NCBI GenBank assembly: GCA_017512745.1
Contig: JAFWEV010000108.1
Location: 1 to 54,245 of the forward strand
DNA from: Oscillospiraceae bacterium
Lineage (GTDB): Bacteria > Bacillota > Clostridia > Oscillospirales > Ruminococcaceae
DNA: 54,245 nucleotides
Direction of reading: 5' to 3'
Both the position numbers and the translations under genes were made by a program. Below are positions 15,556 to 23,989 of the stretch, in pieces (positions within the stretch are counted from its first letter, which is position 1; every line of letters starts with the position of its first letter). The notes below the pieces were generated by a model. That model saw only the letters and a list, made by a program, of their open reading frames with translations. It had not been told where the DNA came from and did not search any database.

Positions 15556-17055
15556 TTGAGCGGAAGTTTATTCAAAAAACAATATTTCCGGTATGCATTC
15601 ACCATCCTGATATGCACTATCCTTCTGGGTGCAAGCATTATCGGGCTGTGTACACAGTACTATAAGGAGACCATCGAGAGCGATCTCTCCATAAGCGCAA
15701 AGCTCGGAGCGTCATCCATAGCCGAAGACCTCGAGCAGCACCGCGGCATGTATGTTATTACCGAGAACATCGTAAACAAGTTCAGAACGATAAGCACCGC
15801 GTCGGGATCAACAGTTGTTTTCTGCGATGCCGAAGGACTTATACGGATCTGTTCCGATGAGCGCTGCAACCATATCAACAGGACCATACCGGAGCAGTAT
15901 CTGACACAGGTCACTGCGAGGGGATGGACATCCGGCATCGGCGATCCTGACGGTATTTTCGAGGGTATAAGACAGTACATGTACGGTGTGCCTGTCGAAT
16001 ACAACGACATGGTATACGGGTTCGTATACGTGTTCACACCTTTCAGGGCGCTGTACGGATTTCTTGCAAAGATAGGGGTCATTTACCTCACATCAGTGGC
16101 GGGGATGCTTCTGGTCGCGAGCATCATAGTTTTTGTGGAGACCAAGTCCCTTGTAGCTCCGCTGACCGAAATGACAAGAGCTGCAAAAGCTTTCAGTGAA
16201 GGGGACTTCAGCAAGAGGGTCTCCGTAGACAGCGATGATGAGATAGGAGAACTGGCGAGAGGCTTCAACTCAATGGCCGATTCTCTTGTGGAGATGGAGA
16301 AATCCAGATCCAGTTTTGTTGCGAATGTTTCGCATGAGCTCAGAACTCCGATGACGACTATCGGAGGATACATAGACGGGATACTTGACGGGACGATCCC
16401 GAGAGAGAGACAGACAGAATACCTCAATATCGCGCTCTCCGAAGTCAAGAGGCTGTCCAGACTCACGACCGAGCTTCTGAACATGTCGAAGATCGAGGCG
16501 GGCGAACGCGAGGCATCGATCAGTGTCCACAATGTGTGGGATACGATCCTGAATGTCCTGTTCAGCTGTGAGCAGAGGATCAATCAGAAGAACATACAGA
16601 TCGCGGGGCTCGAGCCTGACGATCCGGCATATGTGCTCTGCGATCCGGATATGCTCCATCAGGTCATATACAATCTCGTGGACAACGCCATAAAATTCAC
16701 TCCCGAGAACGGGGAGATAAGCGTGACTGTAACACCTGAGGACAGCACGACAAAAGTTGTGATAAGGAATACCGGCGACGGGATAGAACCGGAAGACCTT
16801 CCGAGGATCTTTGACCGGTTCTATAAGGGAGACAAATCCAGGGCGCTCGACAGGACCGGAACGGGACTGGGACTGTATATCGTAAAGACGCTTGTCGGGA
16901 TCATGGGCGGAGAGATAACCGTATACAGCGAAAAGGGTTCCTTCACCAGCTTTGAGATCGTTCTCAGAAATCCCGAAACGCCGTCCGAAAGCGAGCCTGA
17001 AAAAGAGGCTCCCAAGAAACTGTGGGGTAAGAGAAATGTCGCGAAGGAACAGTGA
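15556..17055 (+). CDS. Sensor histidine kinase
   Basis: 499 aa. Membrane helices at about 14-33 and 172-195 enclose an extracellular sensor of about 140 residues with cysteines at 90, 99 and 104. A HAMP domain follows (about 196-250), then the HisKA dimerisation domain with His260 in FVANVSHELRTPM, and an HATPase domain with N box NLVDNAIKF, F box RFYKGDKSR and G box GTGLGLYIVK. A charged 25-residue tail ends it. The start is TTG at 15556, 2 nt after the regulator's stop, with AAGGA upstream; no ATG occurs near the first helix. The extracellular cysteines could make it redox- or metal-sensitive (inference). Confidence 0.93.
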   Translation: MSGSLFKKQYFRYAFTILICTILLGASIIGLCTQYYKETIESDLSISAKLGASSIAEDLEQHRGMYVITENIVNKFRTISTASGSTVVFCDAEGLIRICSDERCNHINRTIPEQYLTQVTARGWTSGIGDPDGIFEGIRQYMYGVPVEYNDMVYGFVYVFTPFRALYGFLAKIGVIYLTSVAGMLLVASIIVFVETKSLVAPLTEMTRAAKAFSEGDFSKRVSVDSDDEIGELARGFNSMADSLVEMEKSRSSFVANVSHELRTPMTTIGGYIDGILDGTIPRERQTEYLNIALSEVKRLSRLTTELLNMSKIEAGEREASISVHNVWDTILNVLFSCEQRINQKNIQIAGLEPDDPAYVLCDPDMLHQVIYNLVDNAIKFTPENGEISVTVTPEDSTTKVVIRNTGDGIEPEDLPRIFDRFYKGDKSRALDRTGTGLGLYIVKTLVGIMGGEITVYSEKGSFTSFEIVLRNPETPSESEPEKEAPKKLWGKRNVAKEQ

Positions 17056-17761
17056 AAACGGACCGAGCGGCAGGACCAGGGTCTTCAATCTGACTCTGGC
17101 GATCATCTTCTGCGCCCTTGTGCTGTTCAGCGCCGTCAGTGTGATCAGGCGGATCACCATGAGGAAACCGGTAAGCGATATACCTGAACGGAACAATGTT
17201 CTTACGGCGGAATTCGAACTGAAAGATGCGGACGATGCCGCAGACGGGGTGAACGAAGAGGAGATCATTGCCGGAAAAGTCTCCGGATCGATAGTGTTTG
17301 TGACCGACGGTACGAACAGATCGATCGGGGCAGTGATATCGAAAGACGGGTATATTGTGACCGATATCGGCTCCGCTGTTTCTGTCGAGGACATGAACGG
17401 AAAAACCTATACGGTAAGAAAGTTCGACGCTGATCTTCCGGAGGGGCTGTATCTGATCAGGATAGAGACCGACTCCGCAGGAGCGATGAAACTGTCTGAG
17501 AGAAAGCCGGAGGATGCGGAAAAGGTTTATGTCTTCTCACCGGTAGGTAACGGATTTATAGTGAATTCCTGCATGGCAGATACGGACGGGGATTATCTGA
17601 TGCTGGACTCGGCTCTGCCGGACGGAATTTCCGTGATAGTCGACGCAGACGGCAATCTGCTCGATATTGGTCTGCCGGAGAATTCCGGATCGGAAGTAAA
17701 GATAAAAAACAATCTGAGCAAACTGCAGCTTTTTGCCGCAGCCGCAGAAAACAGAGAATAG
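17036..17761 (+). CDS. Membrane-anchored HtrA-like pseudoprotease
   Basis: 241 aa. One membrane helix (about 17-38), then an extracellular domain whose order of strands follows trypsin-like S1C proteases: GAVISKDGYIVT (98-109) matches the HtrA strand before the catalytic His, but TNNHV reads TDIGSA; the DLAVLKI strand reads GLYLIRI; and the GNSGGP loop reads DGISVIV before DADGNLLDIG. All three catalytic residues are therefore replaced and no PDZ domain follows. The ATG at 17036 overlaps the kinase gene by 20 nt. A role as a signal-binding or kinase-modulating partner is inferred from this coupling. It could also be an unrelated beta-barrel. Confidence 0.6.
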   Translation: MSRRNSENGPSGRTRVFNLTLAIIFCALVLFSAVSVIRRITMRKPVSDIPERNNVLTAEFELKDADDAADGVNEEEIIAGKVSGSIVFVTDGTNRSIGAVISKDGYIVTDIGSAVSVEDMNGKTYTVRKFDADLPEGLYLIRIETDSAGAMKLSERKPEDAEKVYVFSPVGNGFIVNSCMADTDGDYLMLDSALPDGISVIVDADGNLLDIGLPENSGSEVKIKNNLSKLQLFAAAAENRE

Positions 17762-17803
17762 TGATATACTTAACTAGTTTAAGATAACAGGGGGATTATA
17801 TTT

Positions 17804-18442
17804 ATGAACATTATTGCGCCTTCGATACTGTCGGGAGATTTTGCGGATCTCGGCAACGATATAAGGGATGTACTTTCAAAAGGGGCTGAATGGATACATT
17901 TCGATGTGATGGACGGGCATTTCGTACCCAACATCTCGTTCGGTATTCCCGTGCTCGCCAGCCTGTCCAAATCCATAGACGCATTTTACGATGTGCATCT
18001 CATGATCGATGATCCCCTCACGTACGCTAAAGACTTCGCAAAAGCCGGAGCCGATATGATCACTTTTCATGTTGAAGCTCCTGTCGATACGAAAGCGACC
18101 ATAGACGAGATCAGATCTCTCGGATGCAAGGTGGGTATTTCCGTGAAGCCGGGAACACCCGCATCTGCGCTGAGCGAATATATAAACGATGTCGATATGG
18201 TCCTCGTCATGACTGTGGAACCCGGGTTCGGAGGCCAGAAGTTCATGAAGGATATGTGCCCGAAGATCAGGGAGATCCGCGAGATGCGCCCCGACCTCGA
18301 ATACGTAGAGGTCGACGGAGGCATTGCACCCGATACGGCAAAGTTTGTCGCGGAGGCCGGCGCCAACGTATTTGTCGCCGGATCATCCGTATTCAAGGCT
18401 GAGGACAGGGAAAAAGCCATCAGCGAAATGAAAAACGCCTGA
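17804..18442 (+). CDS. rpe: Ribulose-phosphate 3-epimerase
   Basis: 212 aa TIM barrel interconverting ribulose 5-phosphate and xylulose 5-phosphate. Motifs: APSILSGDFADL, HFDVMDGHFVPNISFG, DVHLMI, MTVEPGFGGQKF and VDGGIAPD with the phosphate-binding VAGSSVF. The metal ligands (His, Asp, His, Asp) are in place. AGGGGG lies before the ATG. It is followed at 11 nt by the rnfD-like gene and is probably cotranscribed with the three membrane genes, for no evident metabolic reason. Confidence 0.97.
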   Translation: MNIIAPSILSGDFADLGNDIRDVLSKGAEWIHFDVMDGHFVPNISFGIPVLASLSKSIDAFYDVHLMIDDPLTYAKDFAKAGADMITFHVEAPVDTKATIDEIRSLGCKVGISVKPGTPASALSEYINDVDMVLVMTVEPGFGGQKFMKDMCPKIREIREMRPDLEYVEVDGGIAPDTAKFVAEAGANVFVAGSSVFKAEDREKAISEMKNA

Positions 18443-18453
18443 AAAGAGAAGTT

Positions 18454-19680
18454 ATGCAGGAAGAAAACAGACAAATACTGCACCCGTCATTCAGAGGATG
18501 CAGAGACCAGATGCTGACAATGGTATTGCTCATAGGTCTTGACGTATATCTGTACGGCCCGAGACCTGCGATCATCATATTGATCGCTACAGTCTTTGCA
18601 GTAATCTGTGACCTTGTAAACGCATTGTTCAGAAGATCGAGATACGACATATCCGATCTGAGCAGTGTTTGTTTCGCATGGGTTTTTGCGCTCATGATGC
18701 CGGCTTCCTGCAATTACTACATAGTCATATTCGGTACGGTCGTCACCGTCATGCTGGGCAAATGGGTGTTCGGAGGCTGGGGCGGATATCCGTTCCATCC
18801 CGCCACTTTCGGATTTGCGATGACGGCGATCTGCTATTCGTCCAGGGTGTTCCTGTATCCGAAGCCGTTCACAAAGCTGTCCCTAGGAATAGAATGTACG
18901 GCAAAACTGTTCAGGTCCCCCGCACAGATCCTTAAACTCGGCGGAACGCCTACGGTAGACCTGCAGGATCTTATAGTAGGCGACTACAGCGGCCCTATGG
19001 GAACCACTTTCTTCCTGATTCTAATAGCGGCTTTGATACTTCTCATTGTCCACAGGGAGTTCTCCTGGCATGCATCGGGATCATTTATGCTTACATGCGC
19101 CGTGTGGGCGTTCCTGTTCCCGCGTATCAATGCGGGGCACGTAAGATCGCTTATGTACGAAGTGCTGTCGGGCGGCATAGCGTTTGCAGCAGTTTATCTC
19201 GTCAATGAGCCGACGATACTTCCGAAAACGCCGCGGGCAAAGCTCATATACGGAGCGTCAGTGGGTATATTCTCAATGCTGTTCACCAGGATCGGAGTCT
19301 ATGCTCTCGGAAATTGCTTTGCGCTTCTTCTCGTAAGCCCGCTTTCCACGTTCCTCGACAATGTTACGGAGAGACGCAGCAGGGTCTACGTCATGAACGC
19401 CGATGAGATCGAGGCTTCATATGCCGAGATGAGTACAGCGGAGGCTGAAGGGTCTCCGGCAGCATCGGAAAGCGAGCAGGAGCCTGCGGCAGAAGAGACA
19501 CAGGAAGGATCTGACGCATCGGATGATGAAGCTGAAGCCGTGGAGGCGGAGGCTGTCGCCGACATCGGAGAATCCGTCGAAGAGTCTGTGCCGGAGGAAG
19601 AAGTTTCCGGAGAAGCAGCTTCCGAAGAGGAATCTGTTCCAGATGATCCGGACAGGAACGGAGAGGAGGAAGAGCAATGA
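18454..19680 (+). CDS. RnfD/NqrB-like membrane protein with acidic tail
   Basis: 408 aa. Residues 1-315 are a polytopic membrane protein of the RnfD/NqrB family: LHPSFRG near the start, GGYPFHPATFGFAM (111-123; family NPAxxG), DLIVGDYSGPMGTT (172-185; family DLxLGxxxGSxGET). In active RnfD and NqrB an FMN is linked to Thr in a (S/T)GAT motif before that segment; here I find only LGGTPT (162-167), so the attachment is doubtful. Residues about 320-408 are an acidic, Ala/Glu-rich cytoplasmic tail not typical of RnfD. It overlaps the RnfE-like gene by 4 nt (ATGA). RnfC, G and B are absent here. Confidence 0.78.
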   Translation: MQEENRQILHPSFRGCRDQMLTMVLLIGLDVYLYGPRPAIIILIATVFAVICDLVNALFRRSRYDISDLSSVCFAWVFALMMPASCNYYIVIFGTVVTVMLGKWVFGGWGGYPFHPATFGFAMTAICYSSRVFLYPKPFTKLSLGIECTAKLFRSPAQILKLGGTPTVDLQDLIVGDYSGPMGTTFFLILIAALILLIVHREFSWHASGSFMLTCAVWAFLFPRINAGHVRSLMYEVLSGGIAFAAVYLVNEPTILPKTPRAKLIYGASVGIFSMLFTRIGVYALGNCFALLLVSPLSTFLDNVTERRSRVYVMNADEIEASYAEMSTAEAEGSPAASESEQEPAAEETQEGSDASDDEAEAVEAEAVADIGESVEESVPEEEVSGEAASEEESVPDDPDRNGEEEEQ

Positions 19681-20333
19681 GCAAAGACAGGAAGAGATCC
19701 AGACTCAACCTCTCCATAGAGGAATTCAGAAAAGAAGACCTTATTTTCAACAATAACCCGGTATTCGTATCGGGACTCGGACTGGCCGCGCTCATCACGG
19801 CAGTCGACAGTGTGCGCAGCGCTTTCATAATCAGCGTTGCGGTATTCATCATGTCCATAATCACGAGGATCATCGGAAACATAGTCTGTAAATACATTCC
19901 CGAGAGACTGTGGATCATGTCCTATGCGCTGATAGCGTGTATGGCATATATTCCGAGTCTCCTTGTTCTCGAGAGGATGTACAGCCTGAATGCCATAAGG
20001 ATCGCAGTCGGAATATATCTTCCGATGCTTGTGGCCGATTCGATGGTCATCTCAAGAGCGGAGATCCCGCTGAGAGAGACGTTCATGCAGTCGACAGTGT
20101 TCGGACTCAGAAGTGCAGTCGGCTTCACAATCGCAGCATTCCTGGTGGGAAGTGTACGCGAAGTGCTCGGAAAGGGAACGTTCATAGGAACGCCTGCGGT
20201 CATTCACGGAAACCTCAAGATATTCCTCACGGTCTGCGGAGGCTTCATCACGCTTTCACTGCTCTCTGCGCTGTGGCAGAGACTGATCTCCATAAGCAAG
20301 AGTTTTTCTGCGAGAGGAGGGGATGACAAATGA
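19677..20333 (+). CDS. RnfE/NqrD-like membrane protein lacking cluster cysteines
   Basis: 218 aa with about six membrane helices. Family framework: NNPVFVSGLGL (26-36), GIYLPMLVADSMVISRAE (112-129) and LVGSVREVLGKGTFIG. In RnfE and NqrD the corresponding positions read LGLCP and VNCAILGRAE, whose cysteines bind the intramembrane [2Fe-2S] cluster shared with RnfA/NqrE. Here they are Ala37 and Ser122. The first 25 residues form a basic, hydrophilic extension. It overlaps the neighbours on both sides by 4 nt, so D, E and A are made as a set. Electron transfer by the known route looks impossible; an uncoupled or different transport role is inferred. Confidence 0.78.
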   Translation: MSKDRKRSRLNLSIEEFRKEDLIFNNNPVFVSGLGLAALITAVDSVRSAFIISVAVFIMSIITRIIGNIVCKYIPERLWIMSYALIACMAYIPSLLVLERMYSLNAIRIAVGIYLPMLVADSMVISRAEIPLRETFMQSTVFGLRSAVGFTIAAFLVGSVREVLGKGTFIGTPAVIHGNLKIFLTVCGGFITLSLLSALWQRLISISKSFSARGGDDK

Positions 20334-20941
20334 GAGAAGTATTTGCAGACATCCTTTCGTACATCATGCTTATGCTCACCGCCATCACTCTTCAGAACTC
20401 GGTATTCACAAGAGGACTCGGAACGAGCCATTTGCTCTCGCTTGCCGATGATACGACAGACACATTCGTTTTTACCGGAATACTGACGCTCTGCACGACC
20501 ATAAGCGGCATGCTCTACTGGACGGTCAACAGATTCCTTCTGCAGAATCTGTCATTCAAGAGGTATATCCGGCCGTTAAGCGCCGTGGTGTGCATGTCTG
20601 TCGCGTTTTTTGTCGTTCTTTTCATCATCGTAAAGAAAGCACCCATGAAAACCGTGCAGAAGGCCGTCGCGGCTATGCCATCGGCTGCATTCAATACGCT
20701 TATCCTCGGTACGATATTCCTCACCGAGAACTACAGCATGAACCTTGTCCAGACGATAGTTTTCTCCATCGGAAGCGCCATAGGGTTTATGGTCGCTGTT
20801 CTGATGATCACTGAAGGAAAGGACAAACTGAACAACGATGCCATTCCGAATGCATTCAAGGGACTGCCCTCGATGCTCATGTACCTGGCTGGTCTCTCAA
20901 TGGCGATCTATGCACTCACCGGACACCCGTTTTCCATTTGA
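20330..20941 (+). CDS. RnfA/NqrE-like membrane protein lacking cluster cysteines
   Basis: 203 aa, about six membrane helices. The family pattern is visible in LQNSVFTRGLGTSHLL (21-36), where RnfA has NNxVLVxxLGLCPF, and in FNTLILGTIFL (121-131), where RnfA has TTNCAVLGVAL. The two cluster-binding cysteines are Ser33 and Thr123. The end (IPNAFKGLPSMLMYLAGLSMAI) matches the RnfA C-terminus, where family members read PxxFxGxxxxLIxAGLMALAF. Last gene of the rpe-D-E-A unit. The following 293-nt gap holds a CU-rich tract and a strong terminator. Confidence 0.78.
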   Translation: MREVFADILSYIMLMLTAITLQNSVFTRGLGTSHLLSLADDTTDTFVFTGILTLCTTISGMLYWTVNRFLLQNLSFKRYIRPLSAVVCMSVAFFVVLFIIVKKAPMKTVQKAVAAMPSAAFNTLILGTIFLTENYSMNLVQTIVFSIGSAIGFMVAVLMITEGKDKLNNDAIPNAFKGLPSMLMYLAGLSMAIYALTGHPFSI

Positions 20942-21046
20942 CAAAAAATGCGATAACAATTAACAGAATCTTTACAAAAGATTAAAGGTTTGTCTTTTAT
21001 ATGGGAATAGTATTTTAACTGTAAAGCAACGAAATAAATTTAGCTA

Positions 21047-21071
21047 TTCCTCCTCATTATTGCACCTCCTC
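21047..21071 (+). other. CU-rich tract with anti-Shine-Dalgarno core, candidate sRNA seed
   Basis: TTCCTCCTC (21047-21055) and CACCTCCTC (21063-21071) lie just before a strong terminator. CACCTCCT equals the anti-SD end of 16S rRNA, so an RNA from here could pair with ribosome binding sites. It could be the 3' UTR of the rnfA-like mRNA or a separate small RNA; TTTACA at 20971 is a possible -35 but I see no convincing -10. Confidence 0.35.
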
Positions 21072-21076
21072 AAAAG

Positions 21077-21110
21077 ACAGAAGGCGAGAATTTTGCTTCT
21101 CGCCTTCTGT
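21077..21110 (+). terminator. Strong intrinsic terminator
   Basis: A perfect 14-bp stem (21077-21090 with 21097-21110), a 6-nt loop and the tail TTGTTTTTTT. It closes the rpe-rnfD-E-A unit or the candidate small RNA. Confidence 0.9.
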
Positions 21111-21166
21111 TTGTTTTTTTGTCAGGAAATCGCGGGGAATTGTGCCGGGCGGACAGCCTTTGGTGA

Positions 21167-21195
21167 TTGTGAAAAAGCGGTCCGTGTGGTAAGAT
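21167..21195 (+). promoter_or_regulatory. Promoter of rubrerythrin
   Basis: TTGTGA (21167-21172), a 17-nt spacer ending in TGG, and TAAGAT (21190-21195). The start point would be about 33 nt before the ATG. Confidence 0.7.
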
Positions 21196-21234
21196 GATAG
21201 CGTACCGAATTTGAATAGTACGGAGGATATTCTT

Positions 21235-21768
21235 ATGGAATTAAAGGGTTCACAAACAGAGAAAAATCTGCAGACAGCGTTTGCAGGCGAATCACAGGCA
21301 AGAAATAAATACACGTATTTCGCAAGTGTAGCCAAGAAAGAGGGATACACACAGATACAGCAGATATTCCTTGAGACTGCGGAGAATGAGAAAGAGCATG
21401 CGAAGATCTGGTTCAAATATCTTGACGGTATCGGAACAACAGTAGAGAACCTCGAAGCAGCTGCTGCAGGCGAGAACTACGAGTGGACAGACATGTATGC
21501 CGAATTTGCAAAAGTCGCTCAGGAAGAGGGCTTTGCAGAGATCGCTGCAAGATTCAAGATGGTCGGCGCCATTGAGAAGGAGCATGAGGAAAGATACCGC
21601 AAGCTCGCAGAGAACATCAAGGAAGGCAAAGTCTTCGAGAAAGACGGCGTAGTAGTCTGGAAGTGCGCTAACTGCGGACATATCCATGTCGGTGCCAAAG
21701 CTCCCCAGATGTGCCCCGTATGCAGCCATCCTCAGTCATATTTCGAAGTCAAGGCAGAGAATTATTGA
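21235..21768 (+). CDS. rbr: Rubrerythrin
   Basis: 177 aa. A ferritin-like four-helix bundle (1-135) with di-iron Glu/His ligands ([43 protein letters not shown]) and a C-terminal rubredoxin domain with CANCG and CPVC knuckles. Rubrerythrin reduces hydrogen peroxide in the cytoplasm of anaerobes. The ATG at 21235 is preceded by GGAGG at 8 nt and has its own promoter and terminator, so the gene is monocistronic, as usual for an oxidative-stress defence gene. No PerR gene or clear PerR box was seen. Confidence 0.97.
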   Translation: MELKGSQTEKNLQTAFAGESQARNKYTYFASVAKKEGYTQIQQIFLETAENEKEHAKIWFKYLDGIGTTVENLEAAAAGENYEWTDMYAEFAKVAQEEGFAEIAARFKMVGAIEKEHEERYRKLAENIKEGKVFEKDGVVVWKCANCGHIHVGAKAPQMCPVCSHPQSYFEVKAENY

Positions 21769-21789
21769 TCCTCAGATAATATAAAAAAG

Positions 21790-21820
21790 AACGGTATGTG
21801 CAATAATTGCACATACCGTT
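21790..21820. terminator. Bidirectional terminator
   Basis: A perfect 13-bp stem (21790-21802 with 21808-21820) and 5-nt loop with Ts on both outer sides (TTTTCTG on plus, TTTCTTTTTTAT on minus), between the convergent rbr and the amidohydrolase gene. Confidence 0.85.
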
Positions 21821-21837
21821 TTCTGTACCGTGTGTTT

Positions 21838-23280
21838 TCAGTCTTCGAGAGGACGGAGAACCGCATCGGCAGGAACGGGACTCAGGAACCCGCCCTTTGT
21901 CTTTTCTTCAAATTCCGCTTTTGCTCTTTCTATGATCGTGTGGTCTTCGTATAGATCGATGGCGGATCTGCACAGGACTTTTGCCGCGAGCAGAAGTCCT
22001 TTATGACCTATACTCGTCTTTCCGCAGGATACATTCTGCCAGCTGTGGCCGGGGCTCTTTGAAACAAAGCACGCTGTGTGGATCTGCGCTGTCGGGATGC
22101 ACCAGCTCACGTCGCCGACATCCGTCGAACCTCTGCTCTCATGATCGCTGTGCTCGTACGGAACGATGAAATCGTTAATGACCTTTGTTCCGTCCAGAGA
22201 AAGCTTTCTGATCTCCTCGACGATCTCCTTGGACATGCCTGCAGAGACTCCCGGGAGATCGGGATTCTTCACTTCGATCGCATCATACAGATGCTTTGCG
22301 TAATCGAGTTCCTCATCTGTGTACTGAGGAAGGGGGACAGCTTTGAGATTGTCATAGAGAAGCTGTTCCAGAACACTGTTGGAGACGGTGTTTGAGCATC
22401 CGTCTATGAACTGCTTCGTCATCTCTGTCTCTGTCATCATGGAAGCGGCCACAGCCATCTTGTCGAGACGCTCCTGAAGTTTCAGGGCGTTTTTCACCCA
22501 TGTGGAGCGTACCATGTAAAGGACTTTTGCATGGGGCTGAACGACATTGGGGGAAGGACCGCCGGTATCAGTTATGGCGTAGTGGAGTCTGTCGCCGTCC
22601 GGTATATGCTCGCGCATAAACTCGACGCCCATATTCATGAGCTGGACCGCATCGAGCGCGGAGCGGCCTCTTTCCGGAGCTCCCGCTGCGTGGCTCGCTA
22701 TGCCCTTGAATGAGTATTCCGTCTGGATGCATGAATTGCAGGTCCCGCTTACGACGCTGTTTGCATCGCCGGGATGCCATGTGAGAGCTATGTCCGTATC
22801 GCTGAAAACACCGTCTCTCGCAAAGAAGGCTTTGGCGGCACCGCCCTCTTCTCCGGGACAGCCGTAGAAGATCACGGTCCCTTTACCTGGATTGTCTTCC
22901 AGATACTTCTTTATTCCGTATGCTGCTGCCAGAGAGCCGGCTCCGAGCATATTGTGCCCACAGCCGTGTCCGCTTCCGTTTTTCACTATCTCTTCACGGA
23001 CATATGAACCGCCCTTCTGAGAGAGTCCCGACAGAGCGTCGTATTCCGCAAGTATACCGATCACCGGATGACCTTCGCCGTATTTACCGATAAATGCGGT
23101 TTCGATGTTGTCGAAGGGACATGTTACCTCGAATCCGAGTTCTTTCAGCACCTTGACATACAGGTCGCAGGATCTGTATTCCTTGACGCTGAGTTCCGCG
23201 AATTCCCAGATCCGGTCGGACACGTCGGTGAATATCTCTGCAGAATCTTCAATCAGTTGTGTGTATTTCTCTTTATCCAT
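21838..23280 (-). CDS. M20 family amidohydrolase (AbgB-like)
   Basis: 480 aa, a di-metal M20D-type peptidase with an inserted dimerisation domain. Metal-site motifs: ILAEYDALSG, GHGCGHNMLGA, GCPGEEGGAAK, ALTWHPGD and, near the end, a PGHSWQN segment. The long form and the FKGIASHAAGAPERGRSALD stretch resemble the p-aminobenzoyl-glutamate hydrolase subunit AbgB and related N-acyl amino acid hydrolases. AbgB would release glutamate, but specificity is not proven. The ATG at 23280 is used because AGGAG lies 7 nt upstream; an ATG five codons earlier contains that site itself. Single gene between two convergent or divergent neighbours. Confidence 0.85.
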   Translation of the reverse strand: MDKEKYTQLIEDSAEIFTDVSDRIWEFAELSVKEYRSCDLYVKVLKELGFEVTCPFDNIETAFIGKYGEGHPVIGILAEYDALSGLSQKGGSYVREEIVKNGSGHGCGHNMLGAGSLAAAYGIKKYLEDNPGKGTVIFYGCPGEEGGAAKAFFARDGVFSDTDIALTWHPGDANSVVSGTCNSCIQTEYSFKGIASHAAGAPERGRSALDAVQLMNMGVEFMREHIPDGDRLHYAITDTGGPSPNVVQPHAKVLYMVRSTWVKNALKLQERLDKMAVAASMMTETEMTKQFIDGCSNTVSNSVLEQLLYDNLKAVPLPQYTDEELDYAKHLYDAIEVKNPDLPGVSAGMSKEIVEEIRKLSLDGTKVINDFIVPYEHSDHESRGSTDVGDVSWCIPTAQIHTACFVSKSPGHSWQNVSCGKTSIGHKGLLLAAKVLCRSAIDLYEDHTIIERAKAEFEEKTKGGFLSPVPADAVLRPLED

Positions 23281-23309
23281 ACTGTCTCTCCTCATATATC
23301 TTTTTGCTA

Positions 23310-23318
23310 TGGTAAAAT
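23310..23318 (+). promoter_or_regulatory. Extended -10 element for the acetyltransferase gene
   Basis: TGGTAAAAT, 36 nt before the ATG. No clear -35 precedes it, which is tolerated for extended -10 promoters. Confidence 0.45.
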
Positions 23319-23353
23319 AATATCACATTATTTATCAGCGGAGGCAGAGAAGT

Positions 23354-23962
23354 ATGGTCATCAGAGAAGAACTCAGAGAACTGATGGAAACAATGGCGAA
23401 AGGAGATCTTTACGATGACGATCATCCTCTGCTCATATCTCAGCGCAGGATCGTGAAGAAAGCCCTTGAGGAGTATTTCGGAGCCTCGGAAGACGAGAAA
23501 CAGGAAAAGATAAAAGCGGTATTCGCCGAGGTCGAAGGGCCGGCTACAGTGATATGGCCCGCCACGGTCGAATACGGCATGTTCACCAGGATAGGGAAGA
23601 ACTTCTTTGCAAATACCGGACTTATAGTATTCGACAATGCCCCCGTGACAATAGGAAACAATGTGAGAATGGGTCCGAACGTTCATCTTCTCGGATCAAA
23701 TCATGCGATCGATCCCGAGGAGAGAAATGACGGCGCGATGTTTGCAAAACCCATTACCATAGGAGACGACGTATGGATCGGAGCCGGCGCAATGATCCTC
23801 GGCGGAGTGGAGATCGGAAAGGGCAGCATCATAGGCGCCGGCAGTGTCGTGACAAGATCGATCCCGCCCATGTCGATAGCGGCAGGAAATCCATGCAGGG
23901 TGATAAGGGAGATAACCGCAGCTGACAAGCGCGGATGGACAAAACCCGTTTATAAAGACTGA
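23354..23962 (+). CDS. Hexapeptide O-acetyltransferase (maltose/galactoside type)
   Basis: 202 aa. An N-terminal helical cap (1-60, MAC domain) precedes left-handed beta-helix repeats of the hexapeptide type (ITIGDDVWIGAGAMILGG, IGKGSIIGAGSVVT). The catalytic His lies in LLGSNHAIDPEER. Members of the LacA/Maa/NodL group transfer acetyl from acetyl-CoA to a sugar hydroxyl, often for detoxification before export. It is followed by a MATE exporter 27 nt downstream, a suggestive pairing. GCGGAGG precedes the ATG. Confidence 0.92.
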   Translation: MVIREELRELMETMAKGDLYDDDHPLLISQRRIVKKALEEYFGASEDEKQEKIKAVFAEVEGPATVIWPATVEYGMFTRIGKNFFANTGLIVFDNAPVTIGNNVRMGPNVHLLGSNHAIDPEERNDGAMFAKPITIGDDVWIGAGAMILGGVEIGKGSIIGAGSVVTRSIPPMSIAAGNPCRVIREITAADKRGWTKPVYKD

Positions 23963-23989
23963 AATATTGAAGGGACATATCAGCAGGCA

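Noticed and set aside
16270..17394. 374-codon minus-strand frame across the histidine kinase and the HtrA-like gene
   Set aside because: Antisense to two well-supported genes with no ribosome site and no recognisable domain.
21040..21057. Minus-strand five-codon ORF (ATG AGG AGG AAT AGC TAA) preceded by GAGGAGG
   Set aside because: It arises from the complement of the CU-rich tract; no minus-strand promoter or downstream gene makes sense of it. Kept as a curiosity only.
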